Under the pieces are notes generated by a model. That model was not told the origin of the DNA, made no database searches, and was given only the letters and a program-made list of their open reading frames with translations. The translations under genes and the position numbers were made by a program. A stretch of 64,000 nt of DNA from an uncultured Blautia sp. (lineage in GTDB: Bacteria > Bacillota_A > Clostridia > Lachnospirales > Lachnospiraceae), in assembly GCA_905209435.1 (NCBI GenBank), contig CAJLTE010000001.1, forward strand, positions 1 through 64,000, written 5' to 3'. Shown here piece after piece: positions 1 to 10,497 of this stretch. The stretch's first letter is position 1. Each line of letters begins with the position of its first letter.

Positions 1-20
1 AGTGATTAGGAGGGTATCGT

Positions 21-2308
<2,288 letters not shown>

Positions 2309-2323
2309 AGGGGGAAATGTCCT

Positions 2324-2725
2324 ATGAGTACTTTCCCGTTAAGAATCGGAACACCGGACGGATTACTCTTTGAGGGTGATGTGGAACGTGTAGTTTGCCG
2401 GAGCATCAGCGGCGATCTTGCCATTCTTGCCAAACACTGCAATTACTGCACGGCCCTCGGAATGGGTGAAGCCAGTGTTGTATTGGAGGATGGAAGCAGA
2501 AGAACTGCAGCCTGTATCGGCGGAATGCTCTCCGTCATGAACGGAAAATGCCGTGTCCTCGCAACCACCTGGGAGTGGAAAGAGGATATCGATGAGCAGC
2601 GTGCCCAGGATGCCAAAAAGAGAGCCGAGGAAATGATTGCCAAAGGCGGTCTCACAGACCACGAATACAAGATGGCAGAAGCTAAGCTACAGAGAGCGCT
2701 GGTGCGTCTGAGTGTGAAGAACTGA
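2324..2725 (+). CDS. atpC: ATP synthase F1 subunit epsilon
   Basis: Epsilon subunit, linking gamma to the c-ring and acting as an inhibitor of ATP hydrolysis. The 133 residues show an N-terminal beta sandwich (FPLRIGTPDGLLFEGDVERV, AILAKHCNYCTALGMGE) and a C-terminal helical hairpin (EDIDEQRAQDAKKRAEEMIAKG). The typical 'PGEHGDHTPL'-like loop is replaced by AILAKHCNYCTALG, which carries two nearby cysteines; this is a local divergence, not a truncation. AAAGGGGG lies just upstream of the ATG. It is the last gene of the atp operon and a terminator hairpin follows at 2747. Confidence 0.95.
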   Translation: MSTFPLRIGTPDGLLFEGDVERVVCRSISGDLAILAKHCNYCTALGMGEASVVLEDGSRRTAACIGGMLSVMNGKCRVLATTWEWKEDIDEQRAQDAKKRAEEMIAKGGLTDHEYKMAEAKLQRALVRLSVKN

Positions 2726-2746
2726 AAAGAATAATATGATGATAAG

Positions 2747-2785
2747 AACTGACAGGGACTCATTATGGAGAAACTGTCAGTTTTT
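2747..2785 (+). terminator. Rho-independent terminator of the atp operon
   Basis: Nine-base stem AACTGACAG / CTGTCAGTT (2747-2755 with 2774-2782) followed by a run of five T. It starts 22 bp after the atpC stop. Confidence 0.85.
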
Positions 2786-2875
2786 GTATGTATTGAGATA
2801 AAGAAATTGTTTATGGGATCATTTGATTCGGGTGCTAAATGAAGTTGAAGCCTATTAGGAATGGATTTTCATACA

Positions 2876-2904
2876 TTGACACGTTACCATGATAAGGGTA
2901 AAAT
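2876..2904 (+). promoter_or_regulatory. Sigma-A-type promoter of the aminotransferase gene
   Basis: TTGACA at 2876-2881, 17-bp spacer, TAAAAT at 2899-2904; it lies 64 bp upstream of the start codon and after the atp terminator, so the aminotransferase is a separate transcription unit. Confidence 0.7.
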
Positions 2905-2967
2905 AGAAACAGATTATTTTGATTTTCGGCAGCCAGCCGGAGTCATCTGAACAGGAGCGAATATACT

Positions 2968-4155
2968 ATGATAGCAGAAAAAATGAAACCTTACGTACAG
3001 AATAATTCAGCCATCCGCATGATGTTTGAAGAAGGAAACCGCCTCAGAGCCATCTACGGCGCAGACAAAGTTTATGATTTCAGCCTCGGAAACCCAAGTG
3101 TTCCGGCACCGGAGTGTGTAAAGGAAGCCATCATCGATCTGGTAAATGAAGTAGAGCCAACCGTACTTCACGGCTACATGAGCAATGCAGGATTCGAAGA
3201 TGTACGCCAGACCATTGCAGAATCCCTTAACCGCCGCTTTGGCACTAAATTTGCAGCAAAGAACCTTATCATGACTGTAGGTGCAGCCAGCGGACTGAAC
3301 GTAATTTTAAAGACAATCCTCAATCCAGAGGAAGAAGTAATCGTTTTTGCACCATACTTCCTGGAATACGGTGCATATGTGCGTAACTTTGACGGCAAAC
3401 TTGTGGAAATCTCACCGGATACAACCACATTTCAGCCAAATCTTGAAGAATTCGAACAGAAGATCACAGCAAAAACAAGAGCCGTGATCGTAAACACCCC
3501 GCACAATCCAACTGGCGTTGTATATTCTGAAGAGACCATCAAGAAACTGGCAGCAATCCTTGAGAAAAAACAGCAGGAATTCGGTAGCGTAATTTACCTG
3601 ATCTCTGATGAACCGTACAGAGAACTTGCCTATGACGGAGTAAAAGTTCCATACCTGACCAAATACTATGACAACACAATCGTTGGCTATTCCTACAGCA
3701 AATCCCTCTCTCTCCCTGGAGAACGTATCGGCTATCTGGTAATCCCGGATGAAGCAGACGGCAGCGAAGAACTCATTACAGCAGCAGCCATCGCCAACCG
3801 TACCATCGGATGTGTCAATGCCCCATCCCTGATCCAGAAAGTTATCGCAAAATGCGTAGACGCAGAAGTCGACGTAGCTGCTTACGACAAGAACCGTCTG
3901 GCATTATACAACGGTCTGAAAGAATGCGGATTCGAATGTATCAAACCACAGGGTGCATTCTATCTCTTCGTAAAATCCCCGGTAGCAGACGAAAAAGCAT
4001 TCTGCGAAGCTGGAAAGAAATACAACATTCTCATGGTCCCAGGAAGCTCCTTTGCCTGCCCTGGATATGTGAGACTGGCTTATTGTGTATCTTATGATAC
4101 GATCATTAATTCCTTGCTGGAATTTAAGAAGCTGGCGAAGGAATTTGGGCTGTAA
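2968..4155 (+). CDS. PLP-dependent class I/II aminotransferase
   Basis: Transfers an amino group between an amino acid and a 2-oxo acid using pyridoxal phosphate; cytosolic fold-type I enzyme. The 395-residue protein shows NTPHNPTG (substrate and PLP contacts), LISDEPYREL (PLP Asp and Tyr) and SYSKSLSLPGERIGY with the Schiff-base lysine at residue 245. These place it in the AspC/AAT family; aspartate specificity is plausible but not proven, and it does not look like the LL-DAP aminotransferase DapL. The N-terminal YDFSLGNPSVPAPECV matches the usual substrate-binding start. It is monocistronic between its own promoter and the terminator at 4184. Confidence 0.9.
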   Translation: MIAEKMKPYVQNNSAIRMMFEEGNRLRAIYGADKVYDFSLGNPSVPAPECVKEAIIDLVNEVEPTVLHGYMSNAGFEDVRQTIAESLNRRFGTKFAAKNLIMTVGAASGLNVILKTILNPEEEVIVFAPYFLEYGAYVRNFDGKLVEISPDTTTFQPNLEEFEQKITAKTRAVIVNTPHNPTGVVYSEETIKKLAAILEKKQQEFGSVIYLISDEPYRELAYDGVKVPYLTKYYDNTIVGYSYSKSLSLPGERIGYLVIPDEADGSEELITAAAIANRTIGCVNAPSLIQKVIAKCVDAEVDVAAYDKNRLALYNGLKECGFECIKPQGAFYLFVKSPVADEKAFCEAGKKYNILMVPGSSFACPGYVRLAYCVSYDTIINSLLEFKKLAKEFGL

Positions 4156-4183
4156 ACAGAATTAAAAATAAAAAAGGCGAAAG

Positions 4184-4219
4184 ACAGGTAGTGAATGTAT
4201 AATTACTGCCTGTTTTTTT
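4184..4219 (+). terminator. Rho-independent terminator after the aminotransferase
   Basis: Stem ACAGGTAGT / ACTGCCTGT (4184-4192 with 4204-4212, one G-T pair) followed by TTTTTTT. Confidence 0.8.
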
Positions 4220-4246
4220 GTGCAAATGATCATATAGTTGCACAGC

Positions 4247-4273
4247 GTTACTGTTCACAGAGCGAACAGTAAC
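4247..4273. repeat. 27-bp perfect-arm palindrome of the GTTACTGTTC family
   Basis: GTTACTGTTC (4247-4256) and GAACAGTAAC (4264-4273) form a 10-bp inverted repeat with a 7-base loop. The same core recurs between genes at 24760, 24890 and 29919 and in degenerate form near 34648, so this is a dispersed repeat rather than a local operator. It lies about 40 bp upstream of the promoter of the PRD regulator. Confidence 0.7.
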
Positions 4274-4311
4274 TGCACAGACATTGTGCAAGAAGATAAA
4301 CTCACTGTACG

Positions 4312-4340
4312 TTGTGACGCATCCGGTAATAGGATATAAT
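4312..4340 (+). promoter_or_regulatory. Promoter of the PRD regulator gene
   Basis: TTGTGA at 4312-4317, 17-bp spacer, perfect TATAAT at 4335-4340, 30 bp before the start codon. Confidence 0.65.
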
Positions 4341-4370
4341 GGAAACAAAGAAAAACAGGGGGAATAAACT

Positions 4371-6413
4371 ATGGCATTGCTTTATATATCCGATCGTGGA
4401 AAACGATTATTAGATGTGTTACTGGCACAGACAGATTATATTACAATGGATACTTTGACGAAAATATTAGATGTTTCAAGACGTACTGTCTATTATGATA
4501 TCAGCAAAGTGAATATCTGGCTGGAGCAGGCTGGAATGCCAGCTCTTGAAATTGTAAGAGAAAAAGGATTATTCATTCCATATAAAGACCGTGAAAGAAT
4601 CAACAACTGTCTGGAGACAAATAATGAGAAAACAGTTTATATTTTCTCACCGGAGGAACGGGAACGGGGAATCATCTGCTATATTATTTATTCAAATAAA
4701 CCGGTTTATCTGGAACAGATAACGGAATGTTTTGACGTGAGCAGAAATACGGTATTTAAAGATTTGAAGAAAGTGGCAGAACGTCTGGAACAGTATGAAC
4801 TGGAGTTAGAATATCATTCAAAGACAGGATATAAGATAGAAGGAGACACTGTACGGATTCGCGCACTGTTTATGCTGTATTTTAATGAGATGTTTTCATT
4901 ATTTCAGAATGGCACATTACGTTTCTTTTTTCCAGATAAAATAGAAGTATATTACAGGAAAATGAAAGAAATTGAAAAAGAACTGGGGGTCCGATATGTA
5001 GAAGGAATATTGTTTGCAATGGCTGCAATGATTCCGCTTTTGTACAGGCATCGTCAGGCACTTGTTTTTCCGGGACTGAAAATCAGCCAGATGAAGGAAA
5101 CCAGGGAATATAAACTTGTGGCAGAATATTTTCCGGATCTGCTTCTGGAAGAGCAGTGTTACCTTGCTCTGCATTTGTGTGGATCAAGAGTCAATACAGT
5201 TCCGCCGCAGTTTTTTGCCAATCCATCCAGACAATATATACGGGATCTTGTAAAAGAAATGATTGCTGAATTTGAAAAAACAGCTTGTGTCATTTTTGAA
5301 GACAGAGAAAGCCTGGAAAGGGGATTGTTTATTCATCTTGGGACATCGCTTTATCGTTATCAGTACGGAATCCAGATTGGAAATACACTGGGAAATGATG
5401 TGATGAAAGAATATCCGGATCTTTTTTCTATTACCCGCACAGTAATAAAAAAACTGGAAGACAATATCGGAATTCCAATTCCTGACAGTGAGGCTGCATA
5501 CCTTGCACTTCATTTCGGAAGTGCACTGAAAATATCCGAAAAAGATAATCAAAAACTAAGAATTCTGATCGTATGTGTAAACGGAATGTCCACCGGAAAC
5601 ATGATCAGACGGGAGGTGCAGAAATTGCTTCCATTTGCAGAGATTGTAGATGTGCGGGCAGTTGTAAATCTTCTGAATGTTCAGGATGTATGTGATCTTA
5701 TTATTACAACGGTAAAAATTAACAGTGTAGTGCCAAGTATAGTAGTCCATCCGATACTGACAGAACTGGATCGAAGAAACATTATGAATCACAAACTGAT
5801 CGCGCCTAAAGAAATCGAGATCCGGCGGGAGCAGATATTTCAGGTTATAAAAAAATACATATCTCCGGAAAATTATAAGGATTTAAAGGATGATCTGACA
5901 GTATATCTTCAGGGCGGCATGCAGGAATTTGCCATAGAGGACAAGCTGGAATTGAAGTTAAATAAAATGCTTGATGAATACCGGATACGGATTATTTCAG
6001 AAAAATGTAACTGGCAGCAAAGTATAAGGTATGCAGGACAGTGCCTGATTGACTGCGGAAGTATAGAACAGCGATATCTGGACAGTATCATCATGCAGCT
6101 TCAATATTATGGACCGTATATGTTTTTGACAGATTCCGTATTGCTTGCACATGCAAAACCAGAAGATGGAGTGAATACATTGGATGTTTCACTGACTGTT
6201 TTTAAGGAACCAATTGTATTTTCAGGAGAAAGAAAAGCGAAAATGATTATTGTTCTGGCTGCGGAGGACCAGGAAAAACATCTCGCTATTCTACAGGATA
6301 TTCTTGAGCTTGTCAGCAATGAAGAAGTATTGGATATTCTTACAAAATGTAACACGAAAACAGAGATACTTTCTGCTGTAAATTATTTCCTGCAAAGCGA
6401 AAAGAAAGCATGA
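4371..6413 (+). CDS. PRD-containing transcriptional activator with EIIB- and EIIA-like domains (BglG/MtlR/LicR type)
   Basis: Predicted activator of the downstream PTS genes, controlled by phosphorylation from the PTS. The 680 residues read in order: N-terminal HTH (MDTLTKILDVSRRTVYYDIS, about 20-50), a second HTH (ITECFDVSRNTVFKDLKKV, about 115-135), two PRD domains (about 190-395, the second with YLALHFGSAL), a GatB/MtlB-like EIIB domain with CVNGMSTGNM (Cys402), and a mannitol/fructose-type EIIA domain with LLAHAKPEDG (His594). The phosphorylatable Cys and His are both kept, suggesting PTS-dependent control is intact. It lies directly upstream of, and parallel to, the EIIA-EIIC-kinase-EIIB genes, which are its likely targets. 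Inducer unknown. Confidence 0.92.
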   Translation: MALLYISDRGKRLLDVLLAQTDYITMDTLTKILDVSRRTVYYDISKVNIWLEQAGMPALEIVREKGLFIPYKDRERINNCLETNNEKTVYIFSPEERERGIICYIIYSNKPVYLEQITECFDVSRNTVFKDLKKVAERLEQYELELEYHSKTGYKIEGDTVRIRALFMLYFNEMFSLFQNGTLRFFFPDKIEVYYRKMKEIEKELGVRYVEGILFAMAAMIPLLYRHRQALVFPGLKISQMKETREYKLVAEYFPDLLLEEQCYLALHLCGSRVNTVPPQFFANPSRQYIRDLVKEMIAEFEKTACVIFEDRESLERGLFIHLGTSLYRYQYGIQIGNTLGNDVMKEYPDLFSITRTVIKKLEDNIGIPIPDSEAAYLALHFGSALKISEKDNQKLRILIVCVNGMSTGNMIRREVQKLLPFAEIVDVRAVVNLLNVQDVCDLIITTVKINSVVPSIVVHPILTELDRRNIMNHKLIAPKEIEIRREQIFQVIKKYISPENYKDLKDDLTVYLQGGMQEFAIEDKLELKLNKMLDEYRIRIISEKCNWQQSIRYAGQCLIDCGSIEQRYLDSIIMQLQYYGPYMFLTDSVLLAHAKPEDGVNTLDVSLTVFKEPIVFSGERKAKMIIVLAAEDQEKHLAILQDILELVSNEEVLDILTKCNTKTEILSAVNYFLQSEKKA

Positions 6414-6556
6414 TCCGGAGTATCTTTTTTGCATAAATACGTTACAATTTCTGGACTTCTATGGGACAGTAATTGATGATATGATAAAGCCAGTTCAGAA
6501 GAACAGAGTCGATCGGCAGATAAACACAGAAAATTTCAGAAAGGAAGAGTTGCGAT

Positions 6557-6991
6557 ATGGGACTTGTGAAATTGGAAAATGTACAGATTTGCCAAAGAGC
6601 AGATAACTGGCAGAACGCCATCAGAATCTCCGTACAGCCACTGGAACGGGGCGGTTATGTAAAAAGCTGTTATAAAGAAGAAATTATTGCTAATCTTGAA
6701 AAGCTTGGTCCTTATATTATGATTGCAGATAACATTGCCATGCCGCATGCCAGACCGGAACAGGGAGCAATTGAAACCCAGATTGGAATTACTTTATTCA
6801 GGGAAGGGGTTTCATTTGAAGGCAAAGAGGAAACTGCAAAATTGTTCGTAACGCTGGCAGCGAAGGATAGTGACAGTCATGTGGATGCATTGGTAAAGAT
6901 ATCAGAACTGTTGTCAGACGAAGAAAAAGTTGAGTCAATACTGGCTTCGCCGGATCAACAGACACTTTATCATTATTTTGAACGTATTTAA
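6557..6991 (+). CDS. PTS sugar transporter EIIA component (mannitol/ascorbate class)
   Basis: Soluble phosphotransfer protein carrying phosphate from HPr to the EIIB encoded at 9802. The 144-residue domain has the active-site motif NIAMPHARPEQG, with the acceptor histidine at residue 64, followed by FEGKEETAKLFVTLAAKD, typical of the EIIA-2 fold. AAAGGAAG lies upstream of the ATG. Only 15 bp separate it from the EIIC gene. It is 28-30% shorter than fused EIIA proteins because it is a stand-alone domain. It resembles the C-terminal domain of the preceding regulator, as is common for such loci. Confidence 0.92.
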   Translation: MGLVKLENVQICQRADNWQNAIRISVQPLERGGYVKSCYKEEIIANLEKLGPYIMIADNIAMPHARPEQGAIETQIGITLFREGVSFEGKEETAKLFVTLAAKDSDSHVDALVKISELLSDEEKVESILASPDQQTLYHYFERI

Positions 6992-7006
6992 GAAAGGAAA
7001 AGGATT

Positions 7007-8389
7007 ATGCTTGGAATTTTACAGTTTATTCAGCAGATACTGTCAACACCTGCAATTTTTGTTGGCCTGATCGCACTTTTGGGATTGCTGTTACAGCGTC
7101 AGGATCCACAGACATGCATTAAAGGTACGATTAAAACAATACTTGGATTTATTGTTCTGAATGCAGGAGCAGGTGTGGTTCAGGATTCTATTATTCCATT
7201 CGGCGAATTGTTTCAGGCTGCTTTCCATGTAGAAGGAGTTGTACCGAATAATGAAGCAATCACTTCACTGGCATTAAACAGTTATGCAGTACAGACAGCT
7301 TCTATATTTGCTCTTGGAATGTGCGCAAATATTATTCTTGCAAGATTTTCAAAACTGAAATACATATTTCTTACAGGTCATCATGCATTATATATGTCAT
7401 GTCTGATCTCCATTCTTATGTCGATCAGTGGATTAAAAGGTGCAAAGATTATCATTGCAGGTGCATTACTTTTAGGTCTTGTAATGTCAGTATTTCCGGC
7501 TATCATGCAGCCGACGATTGAGAAGATAACAGGAGATGATTCCCTTGCACTTGGACATTTTGGAAGTGGCTGTTACTGGCTGAGCGCACAGATTGGAAAA
7601 CTGTTTGGAAAAAAGGAAAATACAAAGACCACAGAAGATATCAATTTTCCAACAACCTTATCTTTTTTAAGAGAGAATACTATTTCGATTGCACTGGCAA
7701 TGTTTTTATGCTATATCGTAGTATCTGGCGCAGCAGTTTTCACTGCTCCGGCTGAAGCTGCGGAAATTATCGGTGAAAATAACTGGATCATTTATTCGGT
7801 TATTCAGTCCATTACATTTTCAGCAGGTATTTATATTGTATTATCCGGTGTACGTATGCTGATTAATGAGATTGTTCCTGCATTTAAAGGGATTTCAGAA
7901 AAACTGGTGCCAAACGCCAAACCGGCGCTGGATTGTCCGATTGTTTTTCCTTATGCTCCAAATGCAGTATTAATTGGTTTCTTTTGTTCCTTCCTTGGCG
8001 GAATTGTGGCACTGGTAATTCTTGCACTGATGGGAAAAGCAGGAATAGCAGTAGCAATTGTTCTTCCGGGAGCAGTTCTCCATTTTTTCTGCGGAGCAAC
8101 TGCAGGTGTATGTGGTAATGCAACAGGCGGATTAAAAGGTTGTATCACAGGAGCGTTTGTACATGGAGTGGTTGCCACATTTCTGATCGCTGGAATGTAT
8201 CCGGTGTTAAGTTCTATGGGATTTGCGAATACAACTTTTTCTGATACAGATTTTACAATTGTAGGTATTGTCTTTGGAAATCTTACAAAACTTGTCAGTG
8301 ATAATATGATGTTTGGAATTATTGTAATATTATTTCTGCTTCCAATTATATATAATATGGTTACCGGAAAGAAAGAGAAAAACATTTAA
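7007..8389 (+). CDS. PTS EIIC permease, ascorbate (UlaA/SgaT) family
   Basis: Membrane channel of a PTS that imports and phosphorylates its substrate. The 460-residue protein is strongly hydrophobic, with roughly 10-12 membrane segments, and starts with the UlaA-like region PAIFVGLIALLGLLLQRQ followed by IKGTIKTILGFIVLNAGAG. The loop LTGHHALYMS is also typical of the family. AAGAAAGGAAAAGG lies upstream of the ATG. Family membership is clear, but UlaA-family permeases serve more than ascorbate, and the neighbouring kinase (no ulaD/E/F homologue is present) argues for another sugar or polyol. The substrate is therefore left open. Confidence 0.9.
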   Translation: MLGILQFIQQILSTPAIFVGLIALLGLLLQRQDPQTCIKGTIKTILGFIVLNAGAGVVQDSIIPFGELFQAAFHVEGVVPNNEAITSLALNSYAVQTASIFALGMCANIILARFSKLKYIFLTGHHALYMSCLISILMSISGLKGAKIIIAGALLLGLVMSVFPAIMQPTIEKITGDDSLALGHFGSGCYWLSAQIGKLFGKKENTKTTEDINFPTTLSFLRENTISIALAMFLCYIVVSGAAVFTAPAEAAEIIGENNWIIYSVIQSITFSAGIYIVLSGVRMLINEIVPAFKGISEKLVPNAKPALDCPIVFPYAPNAVLIGFFCSFLGGIVALVILALMGKAGIAVAIVLPGAVLHFFCGATAGVCGNATGGLKGCITGAFVHGVVATFLIAGMYPVLSSMGFANTTFSDTDFTIVGIVFGNLTKLVSDNMMFGIIVILFLLPIIYNMVTGKKEKNI

Positions 8390-8405
8390 GAAGAGGGTAT
8401 GATTT

Positions 8406-9737
8406 GTGAAGACGGCAGGAATTGACATTGGGACAACAACAATAAGCGGTGTTGTTCTGGAAAAGGAAGAAAACAGGAAGGTAAAAATCCTGGAAGCAAA
8501 AACAATAGAGAATGGATGCTTTATTATAACTGAAAATGAATGGGAAAGAATACAGTATGTCAGAGGAATTGTGAAAAGAGCAGTGAACCTGCTGGATTAT
8601 TTTCTGGAGAAGTATCCGGATATTGAGAGAATCGGACTTACAGGGCAGATGCATGGAATGGTTTATGTTGACAAAGAAGGAGATTGCGTCAGTCCATTAT
8701 ATACATGGCAGGATGCCAGAGGAAGTATCTGCGATGAGAATCATATTTCTTTAACAGAAGAAATTCGGAAAAAATGTAAGATTCAGGCTGCATCAGGATA
8801 TGGACTTGTTACACACATTTATAATATCAGGCACAATTTGCTTCCGGATTCAGCGATGAGTTTCTGTACGATTATGGATTATTTTGGAATGTATTTGACA
8901 GGACGAAAAAAACCTCTGGTACATGTGAGCAATGCTGCGAGTTTCGGATTCTTTGACAGCCGTAAGATGCGTTTTGAAAAAGAAAAACTGGCTGAACTGG
9001 GGGTAGAAGAAAACTGGCTGCCAGATGTCTGTACGGAAATAGAGAAATTGGGTACATATAAGGAACGGACAGTTACAACAGCAATTGGGGACAACCAGGC
9101 AAGCTTTCTCGGAGCAGCAGGCGATGAGGAGAATACTTTACTGATCAATATGGGAACCGGTGGACAGATTTCTGTTCTTTCCACTCAGAATTTTTCGGAA
9201 AATGGAATTGAAGCGAGACCTTTCCTGAAAGGAAAATATCTGCTTGCCGGAGCATCCTTGTGCGGAGGCAAAGCATATGCGCTTCTGGAGCAGTTTTTCC
9301 GGAGATTAGTGAAGGAAGCAACCGGACAGGATCAGTCGTTATACAAAGTAATGGAAAAGATGGCAGAAACAGGGAAAGATCTGAATAGTGAAAGAATTGA
9401 AGACCGAAAGATTAAAGTTGAAACAACATTTGACGGTACACGTGTAAATCCGGAAAAAAGTGGCAGTATTACTCATATATGTCCTGAAAATTTTACTCCT
9501 GAAGATTTCTGCTATGGTGTTCTGAAAGGAATGAGTACTGAATTGTATCAGATGTATATGACTATTCAGAAAGGAACCGGAATAAAAATCAGACATATGG
9601 TTGCTTCTGGAAACGGGCTGAGAAAAAATCCGGTATTGTGTGAAATTATTGAAGATATGTTCGGGACAGAGCTTGTTCTGGCAGAATGTGAAGAGGAAGC
9701 TGCAACAGGGGCGGCAATGAGCAGTATATATAACTGA
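8406..9737 (+). CDS. FGGY-family carbohydrate kinase, sedoheptulokinase-like
   Basis: Sugar kinase of the actin/hexokinase fold. The 443-residue protein shows the first phosphate loop GIDIGTTTISGVVL at the N-terminus, the substrate-side GLTGQMHGMVYVD and LYTWQDARG, then IGDNQASFLGA, the second phosphate loop NMGTGGQISVLS, and the adenosine motif ASGNGLRKNP near the C-terminus. The combination GLTGQMHG plus WQDARG is most like sedoheptulokinases (SHPK) among FGGY kinases; this specificity is an inference. It starts with GTG at 8406 behind AAGAGGG. It lies between the EIIC and EIIB genes, an odd position because PTS import already phosphorylates the substrate; a second phosphorylation or a non-PTS substrate are both possible. 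Confidence 0.8.
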   Translation: MKTAGIDIGTTTISGVVLEKEENRKVKILEAKTIENGCFIITENEWERIQYVRGIVKRAVNLLDYFLEKYPDIERIGLTGQMHGMVYVDKEGDCVSPLYTWQDARGSICDENHISLTEEIRKKCKIQAASGYGLVTHIYNIRHNLLPDSAMSFCTIMDYFGMYLTGRKKPLVHVSNAASFGFFDSRKMRFEKEKLAELGVEENWLPDVCTEIEKLGTYKERTVTTAIGDNQASFLGAAGDEENTLLINMGTGGQISVLSTQNFSENGIEARPFLKGKYLLAGASLCGGKAYALLEQFFRRLVKEATGQDQSLYKVMEKMAETGKDLNSERIEDRKIKVETTFDGTRVNPEKSGSITHICPENFTPEDFCYGVLKGMSTELYQMYMTIQKGTGIKIRHMVASGNGLRKNPVLCEIIEDMFGTELVLAECEEEAATGAAMSSIYN

Positions 9738-9801
9738 TTAACTAAGTAAGGCAGCGGAGTAGATTATAAAAATCCGGTCAATGATTAAGGAGGAAATAGT
9801 G

Positions 9802-10080
9802 ATGATTAAAAAAATTATGTGTTTTTGTGGTTCTGGTCTGGGTACATCTTTTGTAATGGAGATGAATGCAAAAAAAGCATTAAAGAATCTTGGAATAGAA
9901 GGGGTTACAGTAGAACATTCTACAATTGATGATGTAGTTCCTGGAGCAGCAGACCTGTTTATCTGTAGCGCAGATCTTCTTCCAAATGCAAAAAAAGCAG
10001 GAAAAGCCATTGGATTGAACAATATGGTAGCTGTAAAAGAAATACAGGAAAAACTAAAGGCTGCATTTGAGGAAGAATAA
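9802..10080 (+). CDS. PTS EIIB component (ascorbate/UlaB-like)
   Basis: Small cytosolic phosphocarrier that passes phosphate from EIIA to the substrate at EIIC. The 92-residue domain has the active-site loop CFCGSGLGTS with the phospho-cysteine at residue 9, as in the lactose/ascorbate EIIB superfamily. An upstream in-frame ATG exists at 9781, but AAGGAGG at 9787-9793 sits inside that extension and is ideally spaced for the ATG at 9802, so 9802 is chosen. Last gene of the PTS locus, with a terminator at 10089. Confidence 0.9.
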   Translation: MIKKIMCFCGSGLGTSFVMEMNAKKALKNLGIEGVTVEHSTIDDVVPGAADLFICSADLLPNAKKAGKAIGLNNMVAVKEIQEKLKAAFEEE

Positions 10081-10088
10081 GTATAGTG

Positions 10089-10124
10089 AGCATGGCGTAT
10101 GAATAACTCTGCGCCATGCTTTTT
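10089..10124 (+). terminator. Terminator of the PTS locus
   Basis: Perfect nine-base stem AGCATGGCG / CGCCATGCT (10089-10097 with 10112-10120) followed by TTTTT. Confidence 0.85.
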
Positions 10125-10344
10125 ATGTCAGAGGAAATTACTCCATAATGTTTCCATGACATAAAAAGGCCCTCCGGGCAGGATTCTTTCTTACTGTCCG
10201 ATTTATTGTATACAATTCTTACTTATGTTTAGATGTGTTTTTTCACATACAAGAAAATTTTATGAAAACTGCAAAAAAATCACAGAAAAAAGAGACAGTA
10301 TTTTCAACGCTATGGAAAAAATACAATTTTTGAAAAAACAAACA

Positions 10345-10433
10345 TTGTAATATTGCGCTCAACGTGACATAATAAAAATGGAAAAGTAAAAGGCAGGTTA
10401 AATTCTGGTTAGAAACAGGTAAAAATAACCTGC
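10345..10433 (+). promoter_or_regulatory. Promoter and leader hairpin of the Na/Pi cotransporter
   Basis: TTGTAA (10345-10350), 17-bp spacer and CATAAT (10368-10373) form a plausible promoter. The transcript leader contains GCAGGTTA (10393-10400) pairing with TAACCTGC (10426-10433). The rest of the 10125-10497 gap shows only AT-rich sequence with poly-A/T tracts; no Pho box could be recognised with confidence. Confidence 0.5.
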
Positions 10434-10497
10434 TTACATTATGCGCCGATTTCCCGGGATGAGGGTGGAAATTGGTCTGACGACAAAGGAGAAAATG

